NCBI RefSeq assembly: GCF_023065955.2
Contig: NW_026622841.1
Coordinates: 16,068,501 to 16,132,500, forward strand
DNA length: 64,000 bases
Direction of reading: 5' to 3'
From: Ursus arctos
Lineage: Eukaryota > Chordata > Mammalia > Carnivora > Ursidae
Both the position numbers and the translations under genes were made by a program. The notes under the pieces were generated by a model. That model ran no database searches. It saw nothing but the letters and a program-made list of their open reading frames with translations, and was not told the DNA's origin. Below, piece after piece: positions 13,301-28,277 of the stretch. Within the stretch, counting starts at the first letter, position 1, and the number at the start of each line of letters is the position of its first letter.

Positions 13301-16300
13301 TACATTTAAAGTTAGAAAGCGGTGTGTGCTTAAGATATGTGGAAAAGCAGATTTTCCTTTTTTTTTTAGTTGCCTAATTCTTAGATTAAACTAAATGCTC
13401 TCTCACTCTCTCAAATAAATAAATAAATCTTAAAAAAAAATATTAGGATGCATTTCCCTTGCCCAGGATACTTGAATGTTCGCATGTGGCTGGAATGGGC
13501 AATATTCTGGGTCAGCCTGGAATTTAAAGGTCTGTCCGCAAAGAGCATTAACAGGTAACTGTGACATAGAGCTGGTCAACACACATTTGGAACTCAGCTG
13601 TACCGTAGTAATTGAAGACTTGCAAGTTAGATGTGAAAAATGAATGTTTTCTTACATATCAAAATAACAAGGTTTGTACTTTGTTCTGTATTATCATTAA
13701 CGTTCCATATTGGCAACAGTGTAATTAGATGGCCAGAGGACTGAATATTGATAGACCTTTAAGGAAAGCAAAAATTATGCTTCGAGAGCCTAGAAGGCAT
13801 TCATGCTCTTTGACCTAGTGATTTCCCTTAAAGATATGCATTCTAAAGAAATATCGGAGTTGGAGACAAATGGTGACCATGAAAATATTTATCAGACTGT
13901 TACCTACAAAAGCATAAAATCAGAAATAATCCAAGCATTTAACAATAGGGGAAGTTATAAGTAAACTAGAGTTCATTCATGGAATGGAATGTTATGCACA
14001 CATTAAAATTATGTTTACTTAGAAGTAAAATTCTATGGGAAATTGCTTATGTCATAAAACTATTAAAAGAAAGATACTAACGTGTAGATAAGGAATCTTT
14101 TCATGTATAAAAAGCGATGCAGAAGAAAGATCAGAAAAATAAACACGAAGATATTAACAGGGAATTCACTTCTCCTTGAGTGAGGGATGGGTCGAGGGTG
14201 ATGGTTTTCCCCTCTCTTCATCCTATTACCTTGCAGGGTTTCTTAAATTGAACATGTGTTTTAACAAAAAAAGAAATATCTTTTAAAATATGGCATGGAG
14301 GGGCCCCTGGGTGGCTCAGTTGGTTAAGCATCTGCCTTTGGCTTAGGTCATGATCCCTGAGTCCTGGGATCGAGCCCCACATCGGGCTCCCCGCTCAGTG
14401 GAACACCTGCTTCTCCCTCTCCCTCTGCGGCTCCCCCTGCTTGTGCTCTCTTGCTGTCTCTCAAAAAAATAAATAAAATCCTTTAAAAATTATTTTTTAA
14501 AATATGGCATGGATAATCCACAAGCTATAAGTCTTCTTGTGAATTATTGAGGTCTTCAGCTTTTCTGGAACTAACAAAAATTAAGGTAAAAAATATCCGA
14601 TGTGGGGAACAGGTACACTGATGCATTGCTGGGGGCACTGTGAATTACCTCACTCTTTCTGGAGAACAATCACACAATATGTAACAAGCACCACGAAATT
14701 GTTCCCACCCCTTGACCTAGTAACTCCACTTGGAAATAGGACCCCAAGGAAATGAAGATGAGGGAAACGTAGTGTGTTCAAAGACAGTCACCGAGGTGTC
14801 ACCTGAAGTCATGAAAAGCTGGAACTAAGCTAATGGCCAACTGCAAAAATGGTACATAACTCCGGAAACTGACAAGTACGCAGAGCATGTCGCTATGTGG
14901 ACATGTTTGCAGAGACCGTTAAGTGGGAAAGCTGAGACTAGATATTAATACACACGGATTACAACTCTGCAAAAACCCAGAGGGATTCGTGTAGGACAAA
15001 AATCGGAGGAGGACACAGCGCAAGGTAAACAGAGGAGGGTTCGGTGTCCAGACTGTTCTGAAAAGTGCGGTTCCTAAATTGTAAAACTACTCTGCCCAGA
15101 ACTGTGGTACTCGTTGAGAGTTCCATGGGAGATGCCCCACAGGGAGACACACCTGTCTTGGGGAGACCCCCTGTCCCGGGGAGACACATCTGTCCCAGGG
15201 AAACTCACTTTCCGTGGACGAGGACGATCGCCGGTGTGGTGAAATGGAACTGAAAGTCGTTGGCGAGGTACCACGTCCAGCCATTACACTGAAACAAAAG
15301 GAGCAGAGGTGACCCCTTTCCCTTGCTCACGGGGCACCCCACATTGTCTCGCCTTCCTGGAGCTGGAGGAAGAATTCACTGGGCAGCTGGGGTGGGGGGC
15401 GGGGGGAGGGCGGGCGGTGGATTTCCACGGGAAGGGAAAGGAAGTCTGAGTTAGAGGTATTTCAGGTAACCCCCTCTCATTTAACCCAGTTACAAGCCTG
15501 GGTGGTGGGGATTCCTATTGTCAGCTTACAAAATGGAAACGCAGACAAGTGTTCTTGCTTGTTGAAAAGAGCAGTGATAGCTAAGCTCCCGGAAGCCTTG
15601 TGGGAGCTCCATTCCATCCCATGACACGAATGGAAGGAACAACCGTGGCTTTGGTGCCGTCAGAGTTGGAAGGGTCCCTGTTGTGCTCTCCTCCCTGCCT
15701 TGCCGGCCCTCCCCACCTCCGGCAAGGAGTGTGTTCCTTTAGGAAGGAGGCCTGGCTCCAGACAAGCTTTTTGTGGGAAACCCCAGAGTTCCCACGCATG
15801 ACTGACAGGCGATCGTCTGGCCAAAGCCACCTCCTTGCACAGGCTGTCCGCGTTTGTGTGAAATGAGGCCGTTACCTGTATTTCTTCTTCAGTGTGAGGA
15901 AATTCCTGGGGGCAATTCTCTCCAGGGCTTCAGAGATACAGGCTCCTTGTTCCCTCCAATCCCCCCCAGTCCAAGGGAGACCAGACTTATCCAGGGGAAG
16001 TGACAGCTTTCCTCGTCCCCATCAGAAAGAAGTTCCCGTGATGGGGAAATTTGTGGGGACTCCAGGCTTGACAGCCTGACACTTCTGCTTTCAAGGACCT
16101 ACAGTGGGCTTTGCCTCAAAGAGGCGGCTGGCTCGTTCGTGTCCTTGCCCCCAGTGCCCACAGAGGGCCCAAGCCAGTCTGCATCTGGGCAAAGAGCCCA
16201 GCCTGGCCTCCACGGCCCTGTCACAGACACAGGCCCATCTGAAGGCAGTTAGGCGGTGACGCGCGCCCTGTCCGAGCCTCCGGGCGCCGGCCGATGGAAG

Positions 16301-19300
16301 GCGGCCATCTAGTCGGTAAGTCGTTCTGTGCAGTCATTAGCCACGCTTGAGCGATTCTCTTTTCAGCCTTGCTTTCCAGGCCTATGCACACATCAGTGAC
16401 ATGATCTAATTACGGCGATTTCACTTTCGTTTCCTCCAGCATCATGATGAGGATATGAGGGCTCTGGGGAAGCCACCACCAATACGTACTGATGTGGCAT
16501 AGTCAGATCTGGCCGACAAGGCCGGCTGCATCCGGGACACGCACCTAGATGGCTGGCCCCTCAGTGCCTACTACCCTGCTCCCTCCCTCTGCTTTTCACC
16601 GCAACTGCCTGCCCAGACTGGTAGGGGTTAGTCTGCCCACCCACAGCCCACCTTACTATGGCTTTGCTGTTACTCCAGCGAATATGCCAGAAGAAAGGGC
16701 ATCAGACTCGGGCTGGCCCTGGGAAAGTCACCAAGCTGCGCGAAGGGAGGCCCGGCGTTGGCTCCTGCCACCTGCCCGCTGCTGGCCCGAGACGCGGGAC
16801 TCACCGCATTCCGGACCGACAGGAAATTATTAAGCAACAGCGCATTCGTCCACCACGCTTGCCGGCAGTTATCCAGGTGGAACTTGGGCACGTCCCAGAC
16901 AGGTCCCCAGGGAACAAGGGAGAACAGTCCAACCAACAAGCACACCGAGTACAGGTGAAGAGGCTGCAACCTGGCAGGGAGAGCGAGAGGGGAAGAGAAG
17001 GTGACTCCCCGCAGCGGTTCCGTTAGGTGCGCTGGGTGAGCGAGCGATAGAGACACTCCAAAACGGATCGTACTGGGTGGGCGAGCAGCTCCCCAGCCAC
17101 ACCTCCAACCCCCCTACATTCCTGGGTGAAAAGTCGTGAGTGCCCACCGTGAGCCGGCTCCGGTGCCGCAGCTGTGAAAATCCTACGAGTCCTGGAGCGA
17201 GGGGTGCCTGCCGGCCACTGTGCTAGAAGCTTCTCAGATACTTCTAAACCTCGGAACACTCCTTCAGGGAAATAGTACCTCTATGTCACTGATGGGGAAA
17301 TCAGAGCCCCGAGAAGTGAGCGACTTGTCCAAGGGGGCTCAGCCAAACAGCAGGGCTGGGATCAGACCCTGGTTCCTGTTCTTTACCCCGGGCTCCCCTG
17401 GAGGACAAGACCTTTCCTCCCTGCCTCCCTCTTTTCCTTCCTCCCTTCCTAGCTTTATTTCTCCCTCCCTCCCTTCATACCCTACCTCGTCCGAGCAAGA
17501 CTTGAAGCAGCTACAAAGATGATGGGGAAAAGGCACAGGTGTCCTTTAAAAACAGAATTGGACCACATCTGCTGCCTGGTGTATCAGTTCCAGCAGCCAC
17601 ATTTGTCGGTCCAAACAGCTACAGTAAATTTTAATACTATACTTTATAGAGCCCAATGTATCCCAAATAGTATCATTTTAATAGGTAATCCAGCTAAAAA
17701 AGCAGTGAGCTGGTTTACATCCTTTCTTCTTTGACTACATCTTTTGAATCCGGTGTGTATATTTAATACTCGCCCACACGGCCGTGGGCCACCTGTCTGA
17801 TGGCTACCTATGGGACCTCACCGGCCTCGAGTTTAGAAGTGAGGTTGTAGCCGGGAGGGGGACACGATGCTGGCATGGATTCTGGGTGAGCGATGATGCC
17901 AGCCATTTTTTAAAAGAACACATTTAGAAATTCAGAGCAGAGCACATGGCCCAGCAGCATCTCCGAACATCTCAGAGGGGGCATCAGGGCCCGGGGTGGG
18001 CTGTGACAGATGGGAAGGGGAGGACTGCTGCGGGGGGGGGGGGCACCCAGCCTCTGGTCCACACCAGCCCCAGACCTGTTGGCCTCCTGTCCTCCCCACA
18101 ATGAGAGAATCCTTCCTAGCATGTGTCTGGTAGGCCGGAGGGCTGTGGGCACGTGGGGAGCAGGCGGGAATTACAGATCGCAGTCAGACAGAAAGGGCTG
18201 CCGACGGTGCCAAGACGTGTCTCCCCAGATGAGCTCAGACAACAGCCACGGAGCCCTCCCTGGGCCTGGGCCCTGCCACATTAGCCATCTGACCAGGCTG
18301 CCCTGCAGCTGCTCCCACAGGCCTCCCAAGCCTCCCTTCCCACCATCTGTCACCTCCCCGGGGACAGTAAGTCAATCCACCCTGCTCCCCTCAGAACCAG
18401 GGTTCAGGTCAGATGCCCTCAGGAGGGAGCAGGGTCCAGGCGGCGTCCTCCCCAGCACTGCCTCTGAGTTGCGGCCCATGGGGGTGGGGTGGGGGGGCTG
18501 GGGTCGGTCTCACCTTGAGGAGCAAGGCTACAGAAATGGGTGTTTTAGTTTTATCTAAATTTTCATTCTGAGATCATCTCACTTCTCTCTTTCCTCTTCT
18601 ATGGAAAAAGGGGAACGATAATTCCTTAGATTCTTTTAAGAAAGATCACGATTCCTGCCTCCTGAGGTTTTTTGAGAATCAAATGAGATCAGTAAGGAAA
18701 CACTGGGAAACATCGAGAGCATCAGATAAATGTAAACGCTCTTCATTTTTGTCCAAGCTTCTGGAAGATTTAAAGTCAAGTTTTTCAAAGATTAAAAAGT
18801 ACAACTTTGGCTATTGTAAGAGGTGTGAGAAGCAGGCCTTCTCAGACCTGTTGGGCGGGAAGGTAAATTGGAAAATGTCTATCGAAATGTTAGATGCACC
18901 AAACTACTACTTGTAGGAATTTACCCACAAACATGTTCACAAAAGTGCATAAGTGTCTAGACATTGTATTATTGTCTGAGACGGCAAAAACTTGGAATTA
19001 GCACCATGCCCATTAACGGGGACAGGTTAAACTGATAGTTCACCCACGCATCACCGTCCCACCCGAACTTTGGAGTCAGTGAGGTGGTTCCTTTCATGCA
19101 GAGAGAGAGACATGCCAACGTTAAATCATTAAGTGCATAACAGCTACATGCAAAACAGTGCGGCATATTGTATAATCCTACTCACAAGGGGAAACCCCAA
19201 TGCATATAAATACATGGAAAGTACCTGCAAGAATTCACACGAAACCGTTAACAAAGGTGTCCTGTGGGGAGTGGGACTGCAGTGGGTACCCTTTCTTTTA

Positions 19301-19380
19301 GTGTATAACCTTCTGTTATCATTAGACATTTTTATCAGTAATTTTTTTACATACACAAATCTATCTCTATCTATCTATAG

Positions 19381-19423
<43 letters not shown>

Positions 19424-20689
19424 GATAGATAGATAGATAGAGATAGATAGATATAGATATTTTAAAAATGTGGCTCTGGTTGGAATAACCACACAGTTTT
19501 CAGGGTCCGGAACATCTACCCCTCTTGTTTCCCATTACAGAAGCTGTCCTGATTGACCCCTGGAAGCTGGGTTTTGCATTCTCTTATAGCCACACTAGCT
19601 TCCAGCTGTCGCCCGTCTCCTGCTGCTCTCCTCTCACTGTCTATTCTCAGAGTGATTCTTGGAAAATGTGAATCTGACCATGCCACTCCCCTCCGGGAAC
19701 CCCCCAAAGGCTTCTTGTCTCCAGATGAAATAGAAAGTCCTTAAGCCAGCTAACGGTCCTGTATGCCGCCCCCCCCCCCCCCCGGCGGAGCTCCTGCCCC
19801 ACCTCTCTGAATTCACACCTTTCTGTTCTCCAAGTTAACTGCTCCCTCCTCTCTAGCGGGCTCTCTGGGGTCTTCCAAACACACCAACGGTGTGCCCTTC
19901 TCTGCACCCACTCCCCATGTAGGCCCTTCTTCCCGCACAGCATTCTTTTTGCTTAGAACCTTCTTTTATTTCCTTGGACAAATGTCACCTCCCATGACTA
20001 CCCTTCCAGAGGAAGAGCGCATCGTGCCTCCATCTCCCAGTTCGCACCTTGTGACACTTACCAGCACTGACCTGTTAGAAATGTATTTGCATGTTGCAAC
20101 TTAATGTTGCATATTTATTTGTTGATCGTCTATCTCTATTCACTAGAACATAACCCCAGGCCAGAAGGCACTTGCATGGTTATGAACTGTTGGGTCCCCA
20201 GGGCTTACAACAGTCTCTGGCACACAGGGGGCCCTCCACAAATACAGAAAGAGTGAGTGAACAAATGATCTTACTTCCAGTCCCCTTGGAGGTAAGTAGG
20301 CAAACAATCCATCATATTTGAGTAATAACTGTGGGTTTTGCTGACAAGAATGAGAACAGCAAAGTGGCTAGGAGTGTGGCTGCTTTCTCACTGGGTTTAC
20401 CTTACAGAGTGAGTTCAAACTCAGTTGGGGATGCTTCCCCTGATTTTTCAACAAAGTTTTGTCCCGCTGTGGACTCTCTCTTCCTGGCTCCAATCTGCCA
20501 CTTTCCCCGAGCTCCCTATCTCAAGAACATCACCACCACCTGCCATGTCGTTCAGGCTGGAAAATGCGAGTGTCCTTGATCTGCCTTCTCTCCATTCCCA
20601 ATGCCAATCACCAGCCCAGACCTGCTGTCCTGCCCAGATATTGCAAGAATTTACTCATGGGATCCTCGCCACCATCTTGCCCTGTAAGG

Positions 20690-20732
<43 letters not shown>

Positions 20733-22255
20733 CTCTTCCTGCCCCCACTACTGCTTTATCTGCCTGTTAAAACACTTCCTGCTCTTCAATCTCCAGCTCT
20801 AGGACTTTTCTTCTGAAGCGGGTTTCCCAGGCAGAACCCACCAGGCCATGGCATTCCACGCCCCACCCCCTAACAACCCATCAGCCTCTCTCACTAAGAA
20901 ACCCTGGTCTGAATGCCGGTCCCTCTACAGAAGACCACAGAGCAGAATAGGCTAAACCCAGTGCCAGGCACCCAGAAGATATTGAAAGAATAAGCACTCT
21001 GTCAAGCATGCAGGACAAGGGCTAGATTTAATAGTGTTTGGAAGAAACCACAAAGGTCATGGTGGAAAGAAATCAATAGAGGCCTATTCCCTAGCTCAGA
21101 CTCATTGTTAACCTATTCACCAGAAAAGTTACAAGGTGCAAGTAGCAACAAGAATAATAATGGCAGCTCGTACTTATGAAGGCTTATTACGTGTCACACT
21201 TTTCTAGGTTCTTAGCACACGTTCTCTCATTTTATCCTCGCAAGAGTCCAGTGGAGTGAGTGCCACTATTCGTCCCATTTTTGAGATGGGTGAACTCCAG
21301 CACAGGAAGGTTGAGACACTTTCTCGGGGTCACACAGCTGGCAGAAGATTGAGCCAGAATGCAAGCCCAGGCAGACCAACTAGAGTCAGATCTACCCACT
21401 CCATTTACCAGCCCAGAAGACTATTTCAACACCCCCCTTCCTGTTCCTTGACATGAAATGTAACAAGAGAGGCGTGGGCCCTAAGCAGTGAGAGCTGGCC
21501 CAGCTCAGCCAGCAACAAACCATGAGTTAGAGAAGGTACAAGAGGAGTATTGGGTTACCTGAGTTGAGTTTCCTCTTCTCCCCGAGCAGAGTGTGTTTCA
21601 TTGCTTCACTACCTGTCTGCTATCCCACTGACTCCATACTCCGTCCCAATAGCGTATCCCCTCCTGCCCCAACTGTCCACACATTCGTAAAGAGGACCAC
21701 GTCCTCCCCGCCTCCCTCTGAGCAGAAGGACCGTTGTTTCAAGCGTCACCTTCCCCTCTCCTCGTTATATCTTATTTTATTTTTATCATTACCCTTAGTA
21801 CTCTGATTTACAGGACCCAGTTACTACCAATTTATAGGAACCATGGACATTCTCCCTTTGGAGACACATTCCAGGGACACCTGACAGTACATGTATTGAA
21901 GCCTGCTGCCCATCAGCTGAGAAATAAGGACGTTTTGCTGGTTTAATATAGTTCACATTCTATTGGGACAAATGCCATGAAAATTGTTATCTTGTAATGG
22001 CAACGGCCATTAAGCCAGCAAAAATCAACTTTATAAAGAAAACCCTGTCTCTCAGTTTATTTTTCTTTGAAAATTATTTCAAAGGAGGGCTAAAGACTAA
22101 AAAGGAATAAATGATTACACAGCAATAACGAATGAAAAGATGAGACAGCCCTACCTTGTAAAGCGGCTGAGGACGTATCTGAGTATGACACTGAGGGTCG
22201 TTCCTTTGTCTGAATTCTGATGTATCTTTAAAAATGACCTCGCACTTAACCAGCC

Positions 22256-22289
<34 letters not shown>

Positions 22290-25200
22290 CGAGTCACAGG
22301 AATGACTTCTCAGTGATACCGTTCATCGGATGATACACTGGGCTGTCTTTATCAGGGTCCGTAAGCGATGCTGCAGTAAGAAGATTATCTCCAACACTAA
22401 ACAATAATAGTTTTTTTTTTTTGCTTGTGCTGCACGCACACGGCCGGTCGCCTGGAGCTCAGCATCGTTCCCACCAGGAGACCCATGCCGAGGTTACAGC
22501 CACTCTCCAAAAGGTCACCAGCGACCATGGCAGAAAACAAAAGGGTGCTGGAGGGCTTCAAACTGACAATTAAATGCTCTAGCCCAGAAGGGACGTGTCT
22601 AAAGCTCTCAGCATACCAGCAACACCAGGTACCCCTCGCTGGCCAGACCTAGTTCCTGCCCAACCGCCGCGGGGCCAGGAAGTCACCAAGGGCCTGGAGG
22701 GAAGAGAACCAGAAATATTTGGTGAACAGCTCGTTGAGCTACCACATCAGCCTTTTGAAATAATGACGTCCAAAGCCTTCCCCTCTCAGAGAGCCACATC
22801 GTTTTCAAAGTACTTTCGCTAATGGTGTTGCTTTTCCTTCTAGATCATTGCCAGACTGCTTTGCAATAAGTGTTTGTTGAGCGAGTGATTGGTGAAAGGG
22901 AAGATATTACCACCCCGGCTTACCTAACAGGGACATTGAAGCTCAAAGACTCAGTGGGTTGACCAACATTCTCCACCAACATAACCTGATGATGAATTTG
23001 TTACCCAGAATGCTCAGCTAAAGACACAGGCTACGTCTCTGAGTTCTAACTTGACAACAAGCAAGTTTGGGAGTGAGTTTCCTGACCTTCTGACAGGGAT
23101 GCCAATGATCCTTGTGGGTGTTTCCCTAAGGAACAAATGCATTTCCTATTGCAAAAGAGGGCTGTGTGTGTGTTGGAAGGGATCAGGGAGGGTTAGAGAA
23201 TGTCTTTGTTCTCTGCCAGCATGAGTTTCTTTTGAAACGCAGCAGGTCGGATTCACTAGGATAGGAACACAATTGATGGAGACATGTAGACAGCAGTGCT
23301 GAGATGTGGAGGTAGGACAGCCAATTCTAATCCCGGCCTCCTCTTCATTTCAGGGAAGAATGAATCGGGGTCTGTCTCTGTGGGCGGGCATGCACCATCC
23401 CATTCGTCCGGAGGACAAAGAGAAAGGCTGGCAGGGAAACAGGCTGTGAGCAGGAGAAGTCGCTGTCGGATGCTGGGAAGACCCAGAGACCCGACCCCAC
23501 GGGTGAAGAGCACGGTCCTGTGGTAGAGATGCATGGAGTCAGCCGGAGAGGTAGAAAGCGATCCCCCCAACCGTCCCCAGAGAGAGTCAGGAGTCTTTAG
23601 TTTTACTATATAAACATATGAGTGGCGTGGTGGGTACGACACACTTTGGGCCCGAAACAAACATTCTGTTTCAGTTCCGATTCTAACTTTCCTAGCTGGG
23701 GGGCGGGGGCACGGGCACGGGCACATTATTTCGTCTCCGCACATCAACTTTCCCAGCTGTGAAGGCGGGCATGATATTCGTTGCAACTTCCTAGAATTAT
23801 AGTGTATGAATAAAAGACTGTAGGCTCCCAGCACGATGGCGATATTTGAATCCCTTAGTATTATTTCCATTGTCCAAATGAAAATTCTATTTAAGAGAAT
23901 ATGTGTACTTTTTTTTTAAGTTTATCTGTTTCAGTCATCTCTACCCCCAACGTGGGGCTCGAACTCACGACCCCGAGATCAAGAGTTACTTGCTAGCGCC
24001 CCAACGTGCACTTTCTCAAGTAAACAAAATGAATGCTGGAGGGGAAGAAAACAGTTACCGAGACAGGCAATGAGAAACAGAAGCACACAGAGATAAACAG
24101 AAAAGAGAGAGATGTCTTGGTCTCTTAGGCTGGGTCAGGAGTGGCTGGCTTCCACTCCGCCGTCCTCGGCGTCTCACGCCGCGGGGCTCATGCTGCGGTT
24201 CTCGGACTTGACCAGGAGGCAGCAGCACCCCAAGGGCTTTTTCCAGCCTGGATGGTATGACTCAGCAGGCCTGGTACGGGGCCCGAGAAGCTGCATTTCT
24301 AGCAACCTTCCAGACGAGGCTAGTACAACTGCGTTGGGACTAGACTCTGAGAACCACTGATAAGAGGCCCGCACTCCCCAGGCCCCAGGGCGAGCCTGGG
24401 GTCAGACATGTGGTCCTTACAATAAAGGGGCACCTAATTCTCATTTTCTTGGACATTGGAAATTTCATAGCCTTGGCCTGTGTTGTGGGTATCTCAGGGC
24501 TGACCCAGTGGCGTCCGCGTTGTCTCAGAGATTTGCACCGATAGTCCAGGCATGACCAGTGGCTTTTCAGGCCTTCATTCTCCCCTCCTGGTGGCAATCC
24601 TGCAGCTTGAGTTCTGGCTCCGGTTCCAGCCATCCTGATCGTCCTTGCCAGCCGCCCGCCCACGGCTTGGAGCTCGGCCAATCAGCCCCATCCAGCATTT
24701 GGTGTCTTTTTTTTTTTTTTTTTGCTTTGTTCTTACTAGTCCTCTTGCAGGGAACAGAGTTCTGGACTTCGTAATGCTGTCCCCTGGGCAGACCTCCCCA
24801 CCCAACCGGGGGCTGGCCGAGGTCTCCCGCAGTTGGGCTTTTCCTGCCTGGTTAGTCCCAGTGTGCCCTCTTGGAAAGTCCGGTGCCTAGTGGTTCCCAT
24901 ATCACTAGAGACGGTGGCCTTTGACCCCCGCCTATCTGGGTCACTTGAGTGTCACCCTGGCCATCTCCTAGCATGAGCTGCTGCCCTAGTGACCAGGTCT
25001 CAGCTCACTCTGTACCCTACTTTCTCTGCATTCCCCCAAGAAACTGTCATACCAGAGGCTTGAGCTAAAACAATTAAGAAATCATTTCAAAAAAAAAAAA
25101 AAAAGAAGAAAGAAATCATTTCAACAACTACTTATCGAGCAATACTATACATGCTTGGTACTGCTTTAAGCATCCGTGACAGCAGGACACAAAACAGAAA

Positions 25201-28200
25201 AAAGACCTGCCCTGTATTCCAGTGGAGAGACAGAGACAACAAGCACAGAAGAATAAATAAGGGGCATCTCTAGGTATGTTAGATAAAGAGAAAGATAAAT
25301 CGGGAAAAGGAAGTCCAGAGTGCTGGTGGTGCATTTTAAACAGGGGGGACCAGCAGGGCTGGCGGAGAGGCAGCATTCGAGCAAACGTCTGAAGGAGGAG
25401 AGGAAACAAGCCACCGGGGTCTCGGTCTCGGGAAATAAGTGCCGCAGGAAAGGATGGCCCGTCAGCCTCTGTGGCTCCCCCTGTTTGCCAGCAGGTTCTC
25501 TCCTGATCTGGTGGTTCGCTGGTGCATACCTTTGGCATTTCACAGACTTTAAAATTTAAAAAACTAAGTGGCACTCTTGAGAAGCTTGCTCCCTCGTCTG
25601 GCCAACTCCCATCCCTCCGTCCCCGCGTGGCTTGTCTTTGGTCGTTCCCGGCATATAATGTAGACAGTCTCGGATCTCCTCTCTTACCTGGGACCGACCT
25701 GCTCCCGCCGGCCGTGCAGCCCCCAGGCACAGTCTGCAGTCCGCCCCACCTGTCAGGCTGTCACTTCCGCTTCTGCCTCAGTGCTGCCAAACGCAGAGGG
25801 CACCTCTTGGCACATTCAGCTCCCAGAGCGTGGGCCCAGCGGTGACGACGCCCTTCCCTCCTCAACCACTTTCTTGTCTTGGCTCTCTGGTCCCTGTGTT
25901 GTCCCACCTGTCCTCCCATTTCACTGCTCACTCGTTCTCGGACCCTCGGGGGCTCTCCTTCCTCCCCGATTTCTCCAGCCTGGGGCGCGAGGGAACCTTA
26001 GCATGCCCCCTGATCCGTCATTCTGCCCTCCTCCCAGCGGCCTCTGATTCAGCTCCGTGGCCTCCATGCTGCCCGTAACCCAAGGGCTCCAAAGTTCCCA
26101 TCTCTCGCCTTGACATGTCCACCGAGCTCCAGGCTTCCAGAGCCCAGGCTGACCTCACACCTCCGCATGGGTGTCCACGAGCTCCCTTTATCTTCATGTG
26201 GTCAGGACAGTTCGATTTCAACAGAAGGCCTGATTCTCCCTCCAGACCCCTCCAGTCTTTCCACTCAGCGTGCATCACCCCTCTTTTCTTCAGTTACTGA
26301 GCCACACCAGAAATCCTTCTCAAGTCCTCTCTTTCTCACACTTCATGTCCGATAAGCAACAGGTCCTGACAATTCCACCTCTAAAGCCCATCTTGAACGT
26401 GAGCTTCTCTCTCTGTCCTGCCCACCACCCCACAGGCCCCTCATCGTTTCGCATCCAAAGTACAGCCAAGGGCACCCGATTGTTCTCCCTGCTCCCATCC
26501 CTGCCTTCCTTAGTTCTGTTATTAACCAGGACCAGAGTGATCGTTTTTAAAATGTCAGATGAGGGGCACCCGGGTGGCTCAGTCATTAAGTGTCTGCCTT
26601 TGGCTCAGGTCCTGATCCCAGGGTCCTGGAATTGAGGCCCGCATTGGGCTCTCTGCTCAGCGGGGAGCCTGCTTCTCCCTCTGCCTGCTGCTCCCCCTGC
26701 TCGTGCACTCTCTCTCTCTCAAATAAATAAATCTTTTTTTAAATAATAAAATAAAATAAATAAAATGTCAGATGATATCACTTTTCAAATGAAAGCTATC
26801 CAATCACTTCCTGTTTCACCAAGACTGAAGTCCAAATTCCTGAGTCTTGCTACAAGGTCCTCTGTGGTCTGGCCCTGCCTGGCTCGCTGTCTTTCCTCTC
26901 CTCCCTGTCTCCCCACCTTCTCTATGCTTGTCTTCGTTCTGCTCCTTTAACAAGGCGCTCTGTCTCTCTCTCTGTCTCTCTCCCTCCCCTTAGCTTTTCT
27001 CCACTACTGCCTCCCTTTGCCTGAAGTTTTCCCATCCTGGATTTGTCCCATGGCCGGCTCCTTCTCGCCACTCAGATCCAGCAGCCCCTCAACAGACAAG
27101 GCTGCTCCGATGAGTCTAAACAGCTACCTGCTCGCTCTCACAACCACTGTTCTATTCTTTCCTAGTATTTATTACTACCATATTTTTTCTTGTTTATTTG
27201 TTTGCTTATTGCTGGACACACACACGCACGCACACACACACTGATGGGAACACCACAAGTAGTCCTTGTTTGTTGTACCCTCAGGGCCTAGAACGATGCC
27301 TGGCAAACAGGTGGTCAGTGGACGATGGTTGGACGGATGAATGCCTAGCATTTGATGAAAGCCACTGCCGTCTACTGTCACCATCTCCCTGTGAAGGAAG
27401 AGACATTCAACCCAAAAGAGGGAGAGGCGGGTCCGCACAGTGACTGAGAACATGGACTCCAGGGTCTGACTGCCTGGGTTTGGATAGCGGGTCCACACCA
27501 GGACTGTCTCCCTCAGGCTCAGTGGTCTTGCCTTTAAAGTAGAGATTTGGTAGTCCAGCCATACAGTGGAATATCACTGGGTCACAAGAAGGAAGGAAGT
27601 ACTGAATTGTGTCACAACGTGCGTGAGCCTGGGAAACAGCAAGGAGAAGAAGCCAGGTACGTAAAGGCCAGACGCCGTGTGGCCCATTGATACGAAATAT
27701 CTAAAAGAGGTGAATCCACAGATTCAGAGAGCGGATTTCTAGGAATGGGGGGGTGGGGAGTGGGGAATAACTGCTTCACGGGTGTGACGTCTCCCTTGAA
27801 GTGCTGCCCATGTTCTGGAACTGGCTAGAAGCGGTTGGTTGCACAAACCTGGAAACGTACTAAATGCCACTGAACTGCTCACTTGAGGGGCTTAATTTAT
27901 GTGCATTTCACCTTCGCCACCAAAAAAGAAGAAAATGGGGATTTTACCAGTGGCCCCTGTCGGGGGACATGGTGAGGATGAAGTGGGGTGCTGCTGCGGC
28001 TCTGAACACAGTGCCGCCGTTCATCCCACGATTAAGGCAGCGCACCTCTCCGTAGTTCATTTACATAAAGAAAGCGTTACGAAATGTCACACCCTTTTCA
28101 GATGTGGTCACATTTCACTTCGGTGAGAACTGGCAACTTTATCACGGATTCGCATCAGTCCGTGGACCAGAATTTGAGAACCACTGAAATAAACAATTTT

Positions 28201-28226
28201 GATTCAGATAAAATCACCTTTTGTAA

Positions 28227-28277
<51 letters not shown>

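Larger units (their letters stand above)
9312..15208. other. OACYL: Intron 10
   Basis: Mostly unique sequence. It has a MaLR fragment (10915-11240), a SINE tail remnant (13395-13442), two old LINE-like stretches (13740-14280 and 14600-14980) and a full CAN-SINE (14300-14495). GC-rich sequence at 11700-12180 gives overlapping open frames on both strands but no homology or splice logic. Confidence 0.55.
16971..22154. other. OACYL: Intron 8
   Basis: Contains MIR-like stretches (about 17215-17345 and 21175-21345), an old LINE-like stretch (18860-19300), a GATA microsatellite (19361-19459), poly(G)/poly(C) runs (18033-18043 and 19769-19783), L2-like text (about 20160-20640) and a (CA)n tract (20692-20729). 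No exon recognised. Confidence 0.55.

Noticed and set aside
18010..18558. 182-codon plus-strand open frame
   Set aside because: Begins within a poly(G) run and is Pro/Ser/Gly-rich from GC-rich intronic DNA; opposite strand to the gene, no support.
23256..23870. 204-codon open frame on the minus strand
   Set aside because: No recognisable domain; lies in intron 7 and looks like chance openness in a GC-balanced stretch.
25128..25730. 200-codon open frame on the minus strand
   Set aside because: Overlaps the L2 fragment at 25095-25430 and has no protein-like features beyond it.
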